From the NCBI RefSeq assembly GCF_040869045.1, contig NC_090320.1, positions 149,938,941 to 150,002,940 of the forward strand: 64,000 bases of DNA, read 5' to 3'. A program made the position numbers and the translations under genes. The stretch's first letter is position 1, and each line of letters starts with the position of its first letter. This stretch comes from Eurosta solidaginis. Its lineage: Eukaryota; Arthropoda; Insecta; Diptera; Tephritidae. The notes below the pieces were generated by a model. It was not told the DNA's origin. It saw only the letters and a program-made list of their open reading frames with translations, and did not search any database. Of this stretch, positions 53,584 through 63,229 are shown in pieces.

Positions 53584-54665
53584 CTAGTGCTTTTTTATAT
53601 CCGTTGTTTGCAGCGATATTATATATGACCTCAAGTTCTCTCTTATATGCCTAAACAAAAAAAAAAATAAATAAATATTTATCGTGAGGTCTAGATAGTT
53701 GATTCCTCCGTCTTTTTCGGTTTCCATTGTAAATTTTATATTGCCGTGCTGTTTGTTGAGGTACTCCAGTACGAGCTTTTCGTTATTAGTAGTTAAAACG
53801 CATATTATGTCATCCACGTATCTAGCATAAATTGACACGCCTAATTTGGACTTCAGCTCCTGTATGTACTTTTCTTCCAGATTTTGCATGAACACTTCCA
53901 TAAGAATTGCTGATGTGGGGCTTCCCATTCCAAGACCGCTTGTTTGTCTATATATTTTATTGTTGAATTTAAAATAGTTTTGACGTAAAGTGGTTCTTAG
54001 CGTATTTGTGATTTGCATACTTTTCACTTTGTTTTTTGTGTTATGAACTATTGTTGAGCTAACTATGTCCAAAGTCTCCGATAGTGGTATAGATGGGTAT
54101 AAATCTTTTATGTCAAAAGATACCAATTTGCTGTTTCTTGTTAGCTCTACGGTCTCGAGTCTCTCCATTAGTTCTGTTGTGTTAGCTATTGAATATTCTA
54201 TCCTTAGCTCCAGAGTATCTATCAATATCGTTTTTAAATATTTGGACAGTTTGTAACATGGTGCCGATTTAAAATTAATGATGGGCCTCATTGGCGTGTC
54301 CGGCTTGTGGATTTTTGGTAGCGCAACCAGTGGAGGAGCCGAAGGGTTCATTTGGACCAATCTATGTGCCATGTTAGAATCTACTATATTTGTTGCATTT
54401 TTTATAGCAACTTTGATTTGTTTTTGGTATTCATCTGTGGGATCCTCTCTCATTCTACGACATTTCATTTCCTCTATGAGATCCTCGGTTTTAGATATAT
54501 ATTGCTCTTTTTCGATTAGCACAGTGGTGTTTCCTTTGTCCGCTTTCGTTGTGACAATATTGTTTTTCCTTAGTTTATGCCGTAGATTCTTTATTGTTTT
54601 CTCCTCTGTATTCGGTTTTTGTCCTTCCTGTGCTTTCACCTCCTTTTTTATGATTTCCCTGCACA
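53584..54665 (-). pseudogene. PLE-2 reverse transcriptase
   Basis: One long minus frame (starting upstream in LTR sequence at 54780) has VTTKADKGNTTVLIEKEQY, PPLVALPKIHKPDTPMRPII, KLVSFDIKDLYPSIPL, GLGMGSPTSAILMEVFM and ARYVDDIICVL. The YVDD active site and the Penelope DKGNxTV and PKIHKP motifs are intact. After NYLDLTIN the frame runs into an A-rich filler (53660-53690) and resumes near the linker (HIRENLRSYI), so about 100 residues of the RT-endonuclease linker are deleted. The RT core itself is unusually well preserved. Confidence 0.8.
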
Positions 54666-54933
54666 TGTGTATATATCGATAATCCTTAGTTTTAACCAAA
54701 TTTGTTCTCTTCAAACTAAGTCGTATGGTGATAAAACGCTGGTTCTTTCCGTTTACCAACACATTTGGAGAAAAAAACATAAAGTGAAGTGGAACGTTAG
54801 TTAAGAGCTCGAAAATGCGAGCCTACATAAACTTTAAAGAGAGTAATACAATAGATTTATGTTTATATAGCTAAATCATTAACCCACGTTTGGTCTCAAC
54901 GCTTACACAAAGATTAATGAAGAAAATTAAAAA

Positions 54934-55730
54934 TCATCGGCCTAAACACCCGCGCTGTTAGTTCTGCTTACTCCAAGCTGGAAAAAGAAGCGGTAAAGAT
55001 GGGTTTGATGGTGAATGAGGACAAAACGAAGTACCTGCTGTCATCGAGCAAAGAGTCGAGTTGGCAACCACGCTACTGTTGGCAGCCATAATTTCGAAAT
55101 AGTAAAAGACTTCGTTTATTTGGGAACCAGCATCAACATTAGCAACAACATCAGCACTGAAATCCAGCGAAGAATCAATCTTGCCAATAAATGCTACTTT
55201 GGACTAGGTAGGCAATTGAAAAGTAAAATCCTCTCTCGGCGAACGAAAATCATACTCTACAAGTCACTTATCGTACCCGTCCTGCTATATGGGGCAGAAG
55301 CATGGACCATGACAACAGCAGATGAAGCGGCTTTGGGAGTGTTCGAGAGAAAAGTTCTTCGAAAGATTTATGGACCTCTACGCGTTGGCGATGGCGAGTA
55401 CCGAAGAAGATTTAATGATGAGCTGTACGAGCTATACGCAGACATCAACATAGTCCAGCGAATTAAAACGCAGCGGCTGCGCTGGCTAGGCCATGTTATG
55501 CGAATGAAAGATGATGCTCCGGCCAAGAAAGTGTTTCTATCGGAACCCGCCTATGGAAGCAGAGGTAGAGGGCGGCCCCCACTCCGTTGGAAGGACCAGG
55601 TGGAAAACGATTTAAACTCCCTTGGTGTGACCAATTGGCGCCGGTTGGCGGAGCGAAGGAGCGACTGGCGCGCCTTGTTGGACGGCCATAACCGTTTAGA
55701 CGGTTAAGCGCCAATTAAGTAAGTAAGTAA
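54934..55730 (+). pseudogene. RTE-type LINE 3' fragment
   Basis: The plus frame 55015-55707 (230 codons) gives FEIVKDFVYLGTSI, YKSLIVPVLLYGAEAWTMT, FERKVLRKIYGP and LRWLGHVMRM, then RGRGRPPLRWKDQVENDL. This is the C-terminal part of RTE/BovB-group endonuclease-reverse transcriptases. The preceding codons (AYSKLEKEAVKMGLMVNEDK) are in another frame. It ends in a (TAAG)n tail (55714-55730) as in other copies of this family. A typical 5'-truncated insertion in the LTR. Confidence 0.75.
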
Positions 55731-56101
55731 GTTGCTTCGCTCGTTTTGTAAACTCACTTAAAGTTATTCCTAAAATTATTTACAGAAATGCTTGTTGGGT
55801 GATATCTTTAAATTAAGTGTCTGTATAATTTGGTATGAATAGTGTTTAATTTGTAATCCTGGTACATAACTAAATAGCTAGTTTCTAACTACGTTGGCAG
55901 CGACAAAAATTTACTTAATATTGAAAGCGTTTGCTTCGCTCATTTCGTAAACTCACTTAAAGTTATTCCTAAAATTATTTATAGAAATGCTTGTTGGGCG
56001 ATAGCTTTAAATTAAGTGTCTGTATAATTGGCATGAATAGTGTTTAACTTGTAATTCTGGTACATAACTAAATAGCTAGTTTCTAACTACGTTGGCAGCG
56101 A
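55731..56101. repeat. Local duplication in the 5' LTR, two units of about 198 bp
   Basis: The segment from TTGCTTCGCTC through CTTGTTGGGTGATATC to CTAACTACGTTGGCAGCGAC occurs twice in tandem (ending about 55904 and 56101). It occurs only once in the other LTR (43825-43998). The RTE fragment interrupts the first unit near its start. Confidence 0.7.
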
Positions 56102-56282
56102 CTCACCCGGTATGCTGGTACTTAGTTAGCCGGTAAGAGGCTGTAGTCTGGGCTTCTGCCGGCGTGTTTGCTGTTGAGGTTATTGTTCTTGTTGTTGCTG
56201 GTGAGGTGTTTGGCGCTGTTGTTACTGCAGGCCTGTAGTTGTTGTCGTATCTGGTAGTTGTTGGCGCTATTGTTGCAGCAGG

Positions 56283-56715
56283 CCTGTAGCTGTTGTTGTT
56301 GTTGTTGTAGCGATAAGGTTGCTCCCCGAAGGCTTTGGGAGTGTTATCGATGTGATGGTCCTTTGCCGGATACAAATGCGGTACGCTTCGGTACCATTGC
56401 ACCATTAAGGTGCTAGCCCGACCATCTCGGGAACGACTTATGTGGCCACATTAAACCTTCACGCCATTCCCTCCCTCCCTACCCCCAAGTTCCATGAGGA
56501 GCTTGGGGTCGCCAGAGCCTCGTCTGTTAGTGAAACAGGATTCGCTGCGGATAGGTGAGGTTGACAATTGGGTTTGGAGAAGCTATATATTGCGCTGGCA
56601 ACCTGACAGGTTGCGCTACACAGACCCTTGAATTTGTTATTATAGTCGCCTCTTACGACAGGCATACCTACCGCGGGTATATTCTGATCCCCTAACCCGC
56701 TGGGGTCCTGTAGCT
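56283..56715 (-). mobile_element. CAA-tailed retroposon, second copy
   Basis: The body (56292-56706) is homologous to 6805-7150. It is flanked by CCTGTAGCT on both sides (56283-56291 and 56707-56715), a 9 bp target duplication. On the minus strand it starts CCCCAGCGGGTTAGGGG and ends in CTACAACAACAACAAC. Confidence 0.7.
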
Positions 56716-57950
56716 ATTGTCGTATCTGGTAGTTGTTGGCGCTGTTGTTGCAGCAGGCCTGTAATGGCGGCCCTGCTGTTGTTTTTGTAACTGGTGGTTT
56801 TTGTAAGTCTGGTGGTGGTTGCGCGTGTGTTTGGCGCGTAATGTTGCGCTGATGGTGGTGGTAAGGTATCGTGGGGCCGTGGGCTATTACTAGTGGCTGA
56901 GCAAGGCGGTCGGCGCCGACGAGGTGGTGGAATTCGCTGCGGACGCATGTACCAAAATTAGTATACCGGGCAACCTCGTTAAGTACTTATTTAACTACCA
57001 GTTCACAGCGCTTTGGAATTCTTATTCGTTTATATTGCCCACTAAATATCAAGAGTGCGACAACCAGTATAATCACTCGTGGTTTATATAACTATATATA
57101 TGTATATATATTTATTCTCTAAAAATTGCTTTAGTTATATTAAACAAGTCTACTAATTATTCGTGTTTTGCTCCCTTTTTTTAAGTACGTGGGCCGCCAG
57201 AAATATGGCTGCTACTGGAGCTCCTCTCTCTTGAAACTCTTTGTAATATTTGCTAGTTTCTCACCATTTTCGTTGTCTATGAGTGAATTTGAAAATCCTC
57301 TGGTTGTTTAGTAAGCCAGCCTTTTCCATTTTCAATTAATGCTCTTCTTCGGATCGATGATCTTTCTTTACTTAGAAATATGTATTGCCAGTAGTTTGAC
57401 ACAGTGACCCGATTCGGGATTCGATTACTGGGTTTCTCGGATAACAATACCTTCGTGACAGCGAACACTTTGGTACCATGTAAAATTATCATCTCCCATC
57501 GTAGTTTTACCACTTTTCACAAATTTTTGCACTTCCAATTCTGTATCTAAGGCTTTTGTTTCTTTTGTTCGTTGTCGCTAGAAAACTATTAAATTGTGCC
57601 GTTGACAAGAAAACCTATTCAATAAATCCTTAGAATTTCAAAATTTTCTTTTAAAAAAATCAATTAATTATAATTGGCGCAGGTGTGGTTGGTGAATGTC
57701 AGCTTTTTTTCTTTTCCTTTTTTGATTTCCCGGAAGCAGAATGGTTCTTACTAGAGATCATCATTTTCGCGGCCGTGGCGACCTCTAGTGTTCATTTCGA
57801 TCAACATGCCATGGAACCATATATTTGCCATCACTAGCCACTAGGTGCGTTCCAAAAGTGACTCCCCCAAGTGGACCATAACAATACCAAATCAGTGTTA
57901 CATATTATGGACCTGACCGAGATCAGGAATATTGTATGGTATCGTCATAA

Positions 57951-58375
57951 TAGGGGGACTCATGAAAGCATATAAACTTATAAGGTGTAAAATTATATCA
58001 ATTTACACACGCGGTTATATGAACGCAACTAGTAATACTCTTGACAAACTTGATTGTTTATCAGCTGTATTATTGCCAAACAAAATTTTTTTGATTGTTA
58101 TACAAATTAAAAAATGCCAAGATTAAGTGAAAAATCAAAACTAAAACGCCTTTACTTGCTGATGTTGGAGATTCCTGATGAAAATGCCTGCTGTAATGTC
58201 TGCAAGGTTGCATTCCTTTGAGTTTACCGCGTTTACACAATGAAATGTGCGCGTAAATTTATACAAATTGTGTAATGATTTTTCATACAAAATTTGACAG
58301 CTCGTTTACGCACTAGATAAATTTATACGTTTACACACTTTATAAGGCATTTATACGGTTACATGAGTCCCCCTA
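57951..58375. mobile_element. GGGGGACTCATG-ended MITE with TA target site
   Basis: The ends GGGGGACTCATG (57953) and CATGAGTCCCCC (ending 58373) are exact inverted repeats flanked by TA. Similarity continues inward less perfectly (TATAAGG.GTGTAAA). A TA duplication is typical of Tc1/mariner-related MITEs. It is 421 bp long and non-coding. Confidence 0.7.
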
Positions 58376-58562
58376 ATATGAATGGTTCTGAGTAAATACG
58401 GGTATTATGGTGATAGCCAAATTAGTTGAAGTTTTGTCCGTCCAACGCAGGACTGACTTTGTTTTTGATAACCATAATATGGGTATGTATATAACTATAG
58501 TTATATACATGCATATGTTTGATAGCAAAATTTTTGCTGGTAATTTTTTTTTTCTGCACGGT
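58376..58562. other. No gene seen
   Basis: AT-rich, with a TATATAACTATAGTTATATA short palindrome near 58486-58505. Confidence 0.3.
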
Positions 58563-59048
58563 AATTCTTTTCTTTAGAACACAACTGCTAAAACTAGTCA
58601 AAATATATCGGGAGTGGTGTCAATAGAAGCGCTTTGATCTCAGAACAACGAATCTAAAAGCGGAAATTGAAAATTTTTATATCTGTGCAGAGATATTTGC
58701 AGTTACCCAAAATGTATTAACAAAAACCCGAAAATGACCCCTGCTCCCTCCGAAACCGGCGGTGTGATCCATAGAATTTTGGCCTTCGGCCGCGCTTATA
58801 AAAAAGTACCACCAAGGAGGTGGAATCAAAATTAAATCAGTGCAAATTCCCTTCGTACATAAAATGTTTTCCTGTGCACAACATTACAATAATCACAAGA
58901 AAAATGCCAACTTTAACTAAAAATATCTGCACAGATATAAAATTTTCAATTTCCGCTTTCAGATTCGATGTCCTGATTCAAAGGCGCCTCTTGACACCTC
59001 TCCCGATATTCTTTGACTAGTTTTAGCAATTGTGAGCTAAAGAAAATT
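58563..59048. mobile_element. FBx fold-back element with ~130 bp arms
   Basis: Left arm 58563-58700 and right arm 58918-59048 are inverted complements (AACTAGTCAAA, TATCGGGAG.GGTGTCAA, GGAAATTGAAAATTTT, ATCTGTGCAGA). The 215 bp loop contains TTGGCCTTCGGCCGCGCTTATAAAA, the family word seen also at 3490-3520. No ORF of interest. Confidence 0.75.
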
Positions 59049-59089
59049 GTTTTTTTTTTTTTTATAAAAATGTGAAATAAATAGTTATT

Positions 59090-60159
59090 ATGTTCCGCTT
59101 ATTTAATACGGGAGCAAACGCTTGCCTTTTTATACCACCCTCGAAAGTGTTAGTCTGCTTGGGGTAACAAGCAGACACTACGGTGTCATTTCTTTATGAT
59201 CTTGTTGGCAAAGAAAAAGAATGTGGACATATTTAAAGACATGTATGTTAATTAATTTAGGTAATTCTATACACTCTAAATAAATCAGTGCTATAACAAC
59301 AACAAAACTCTAAATAAACGTCCAAAAATATCGGGATATGTATCAAAATATGCGTTTTTGACCCAGAAACGCCAATATAATTGCAACTTTTTGTGTGGTT
59401 GTTGTAATGCTGGTGTACACAGGAAATAATTTTGTGTAAAAGGGATTTTTTGCGCGGATTAAATTTTGATTGCACCCCATTGGGGGACCGGCCAGCGTTT
59501 TTTGACACCCTTCCCGATATTTTTGGACATGTATTATGAGTGTCATGCTTTCGTATAGAATTGCCATCATTTGAACGACTCAAAATTTTTGTTTTCCGTT
59601 TTCGGATTCGCGTCTTGGACCCAGAAACGCGAATATAAAAACACAAATTTTGAGTCTGTGAAGAGATACTTGCAAAAGAAATTGCAATTTTTCGTGTGGT
59701 TGTTGTAATGTTGGTGTACACAGGAAATAATTTTGTGTACAAATGGATTTTGCACGGATTAAATTTTGATTGCACCCCATTGGGGGACCGGCCAGCGTTT
59801 TTTGACACCCTTCCCGATATTATTGGACGTGTATTAATAGTGTCATGCTTTCGTATAGAGTTACCATCTTTTGAACGACTAAAAATTTTTGTTTTCCATT
59901 TCCTGATTCGCATTCTGTGTCCAAGACGCATCTTTTCATACATCTCCCGATATTTTTGGACTTATATTTATAGGGTCATGCTGTTGTATAGAATTACCTA
60001 GATTAATTCACAAACAGTATCTTTTAATATGTATGTCCACATTCTTTGTTTGCCAACAGGATCAAATAAATGAATATTTTCTTGGGGTAACATACTTAAC
60101 ACCAACACTTTCGAGGGTAGTAGGCGAGCTTTTGCCTCCGTATTGAATAAACGTAACAT
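59090..60159. mobile_element. Fold-back element with long arms and 300 bp tandem core
   Basis: Left arm (59090-59340) and right arm (59943-60159) are inverted complements with small gaps: ATGTTCCGCTTATTTAATACGG against the complement of CCGTATTGAATAAACGTAACAT, and later ACCCTCGAAAGTGTT, GAATGTGGACATA and AGGTAATTCTATA. The centre (59341-59942) carries two units of a 300 bp repeat (GCACCCCATTGGGGGACCGG at 59472 and 59772). Arms with tandem repeats inside are a fold-back (Foldback-type) architecture. No transposase is visible. Confidence 0.7.
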
Positions 60160-60365
60160 CATTGTAAATTTTACCAAGTAGTGCAACTAACAGCTGATCG
60201 GTGAAAATTCGCACATTCACACGCAAAGTTCTCGACTCAATTTCAAAACAAAACTTTAGATTATTTAATTCAAATTTTAAAGGGAGATAATCCTTACAAA
60301 TTTATGTATATAGAATATATATGGCGTTTTTGTTGTTATTAAAACAATAGTTTTATTTATATTAA
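60160..60365. repeat. Mosaic repeat, segment A (right copy)
   Basis: Same-orientation repeat of 38395-38620. It adjoins the end of the fold-back element and passes directly into segment P, so the roughly 2.7 kb present between A and P on the left side is missing here. Confidence 0.6.
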
Positions 60366-60377
60366 AGCTATAAAATC

Positions 60378-60650
60378 TCCGAACACCATTCCTTCATTAT
60401 ATGACATTCGACTGCCTAGTCCACTGCCTTCCACTCTATTCGCAACATAACCTCTACTTAAGCTGCCAAACTATATAGTAAACAATGCGTAACATAATTT
60501 TATTTCTTTAACATTTTTATACAAAATAAAAAACTTGGATCATTGTTTACTATATAGTTTGGCAGCTTAAATAGAGATTATGTTGCGAATAGAGTGGAAG
60601 GCAGTGGACTAGGCAGTCGAATGTCATATAATGAAGGAATTGGTGTTCGG
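60378..60650. repeat. Hairpin of two inverted segment-P copies
   Basis: Arms of about 110 bp (60378-60487 and 60541-60650) flank a 53 bp loop. Example: AGTCCACTGCCTTCCACTC on the left against GAGTGGAAGGCAGTGGACT on the right. Confidence 0.75.
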
Positions 60651-63229
60651 TGCTTTTTAAAAATTTGCCCGAAATCCTGAATCACAAAAGGGAGTGTAGT
60701 TATGTACGAAAATGGAAAAATGTAGTTAGGTTTTGCTCCTCTTTTAGCAGGAGATTTTCATTTTAAAAATGTATTGTACAAAGCAATGTTCTTTCTATTA
60801 CCCATTTTATCTATGGAGCTTCACATGCACTTTATAAAAACGTGCTTTTTATTTTCACGAACTTATTCCTCAATGAAAATAAATGAAACATGTTTTAATG
60901 TAAGCATTAATCATGTTTCTTACTTCTTAAATGTTTTTCTTAAATATTATAAATGTGTTAAAAGTAGCAGGACTAAAATAATATTGACAAATCTGATATG
61001 TCAAACTAATTTTATATAATAAAAATGATTTCATAAATTGCATGCATTTTATACATATGCATTATATTTTAAATTTTCTCTAACTATTCGTTTTGTGCTG
61101 ACTTAATTTTGATTATGCATAACTTTCTTTGGCTACATAAGCTAACAATTCCAGGGGCCGTTTTCACCATCTTCGGCGAATGCTATCAAACACTTTATTT
61201 GAAAGAAATCGTTCAGTGATTCGTCCGATTCGTCGGACGTTAAAAGTTCCCCTGTCACATAAGGAAAAATGAAATACAACTATTTTTATTACATGAAGAT
61301 AGATAGAAAATTTATTGGGGATTGCACTGCGACCGTTTATCTATTGTGCCCTCATCAGATTGCGTCGCGTTCCAGGAGGATATGTTCCACCGTCTCTCCT
61401 GATCGATCACGAAATCGACATGAATACAAAATTATGTTTTTTATTTAGTTGAACGACGATAAAAAATTGTTTTTTTTTTTTTTTAAATGCAAGAAAGTTC
61501 AAAGAGAACGTAAGTTTTTAATTATTTGTGTGTTGCTTTGAGGTTGGCGTTGCGTTGCTTATGGGTTGAAGCAATTAAAAGCCTCCTGCGATTTACAACC
61601 AGAATGACTGAATTTTGTGTGCGTTAGTGCAGTCGGGTGGCTTCGTGACACACGTATTTGTTGTCGGCTACACGAAAATCAAAACATTTTGATATTTTCA
61701 TTTTCTTATTTGATAGTCGCGGGGTGTAATTGATAAAACAGCAGTGTTGTATTTAGTTTGTGTCGACATTCAAAATGAACAAGTGCGCGGAAGAACAGCA
61801 ATTCATATTAAAATTTATTGAAAATTATCAATGTTTACCAGCTTTGTGGAATGTAAAGCTTTTATTATTATTTAATAAAATTTTTATTAATTTTTTTTAT
61901 TATTTAATAAAACAGCTGTATTTGCAAGTAAAAAAAGTCATCATCCGATGACGACATATTCACGACCCAACGCTACGGTTTCTCAATGCAAATGTTGATT
62001 GATGGCTTTTTATTTGATAGTCGCGAGGCAAGCGTCAAATACCCGACACGCACACATACAAAAATTCAGTCAATCTGGTTGTAAATCGCAGGAGGCTCTA
62101 AAGCACGTGTGTTCAAAGTCAGATGTAGACGCAAAGCAAGTGCCGAAACGACGCATAAGTCACCTTAAGCGTATTTGCTTTAGGTGTTATTTATCATTAT
62201 TAATTAAAAATGTTAGATCTCCTAAAAAGTTGAACTTAGGCAAGATACCCAAGAGGCGCAGCTTCGTAGACGCCTGCAAAATATGGCATGCAGGTAAGAT
62301 CTCTCTACACCTCAATATTGCTTATGCTGTGCCTAATACGCATCTATGAAGCTACGCCTCGTGTACATCTTCTCTTGGATTATATTTCAAAAACATTTTT
62401 GTAGCTCTAAACTTTGTTCATAATATTCATGTAGATGTCTACTACTATGGAAGTCGCTTGCATACTACTATTTCATTATTTAAAAAAAAAATTTAGTTCG
62501 GAAAAATGCAACCTTATCACGTGCATTCTCAAACACAGTTGCCACACCATGTTGTCATTTGGGAACAAAATTTATCGAAAAAAGGACCAGACCTCAAAAA
62601 AGAAGGACCAAATTTTAGTTTTATTTTATTGGTATACAAACAATTCGGCAAATTACTAGAGTATCGCATTTGTTGTAAAAAGCGAAAATTGTAGGATGTT
62701 TCAAGGGTGTCCTATATAAAATTTTAATAAAGGAGACACTTGGTTTTAGTTCAAACTGCACAAACAAAAATAAAGTGTACCTTTAGGTATCACATTTTCA
62801 AATTTTTTAGGATAAGACTATGTCTTTCACCAACCTAACGTTGTGAACCTAGTTTTGCTTGATTAGGCTCTAGTAAGGAACAGTTAAAAAATTTGCGTTG
62901 TGGCAAACTCAATAAATCGTAAATGAAACCAAGCAATTGTGTTAATGCTATTTTTATAGATGTTTTCATTTTCACTCACAGTTTAAACTTCATACCAGAG
63001 CCTAGATTCAGTAATTGTGAGTTTTAAACTCAGACTAAAAATGAAGCGTCTTAAAAGTTTCAACTGTATAATAATTGAATACCGATCGAAATATCTAAAC
63101 ACTAAAACAAGTCTTTTTCTGATAAGTGCGTTGTTTCATCAAAAATTAATGACAATGTGTTTGTCCGAAGGGAATGGACTGAAGTGGCAACCGTGTTCTC
63201 AAATGCAACCTTCCACATCAAATACATAA
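60651..63229. repeat. Inverted copy of the 39.6-41.3 kb mosaic
   Basis: Read on the minus strand, this follows the same order as 41280 down to 39625. The TTTTGTGATTCAGGA segment, a LINE scrap (61320-61440), CAAGAAAGTTC/ACGTAAGTTTTTAATT, the GAGGCGTAGCTTCAT word (62345-62365), element D1 (62522-63207) and GATGTGGAAGG all appear. Local insertions occur at 61560-62340, where AATTGATAAAACAGC and CGATGACGACAT have no counterpart on the left. No host gene was recognised in them. Confidence 0.55.

Larger units (their letters stand above)
52650..54665 (-). mobile_element. Penelope-like element 2 (PLE-2), 5'-truncated
   Basis: It interrupts the LTR within an AT repeat (TATATATAATGTATA before, TGTATATATCGATAATCC after); the uninterrupted site is at 43520-43550. 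Minus-strand coding order is RT then GIY-YIG, with a hammerhead-like motif near the 3' end. Truncation at the 5' side is normal for target-primed elements. Confidence 0.75.
51575..57883 (-). repeat. 5' LTR of G5, interrupted
   Basis: It is homologous to 42470-45253 once four later changes are removed: PLE-2 (about 52650-54665), an RTE fragment (54934-55730), an extra unit of a local duplication (55905-56101) and a CAA-tailed retroposon (56292-56706). Its G-tract (52202-52209) has only eight G. Confidence 0.8.
42466..57887 (-). mobile_element. Ulysses/Osvaldo-like LTR retrotransposon (G5) with nested insertions
   Basis: Read on the minus strand, the LTRs start TGTTATGGTCC and end ...ATAACA. 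Both outer ends are flanked by ATAC (42466-42469 and 57884-57887), so the 15.4 kb block 42470-57883 is one insertion. The right (5') LTR has since received PLE-2, an RTE fragment, a CAA-tailed retroposon and a local duplication. The primer-binding site, gag, protease, RT and integrase lie between the LTRs on the minus strand. The RT/IN style (GLCN.PQT, YLDDLMVCS, YLGYLIGSG) and LTRs of nearly 2.8 kb point to the Ulysses/Osvaldo group, whose LTRs are unusually long. Confidence 0.8.

Noticed and set aside
55496..55714. Minus-strand open frame opposite the RTE fragment
   Set aside because: The plus strand encodes recognisable RTE motifs over the whole stretch.
59257..59943. Minus-strand open frame of 228 codons across the fold-back core
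   Set aside because: It runs through the two 300 bp tandem units and repeats itself. The length follows from a unit divisible by three without a stop, not from a known protein.
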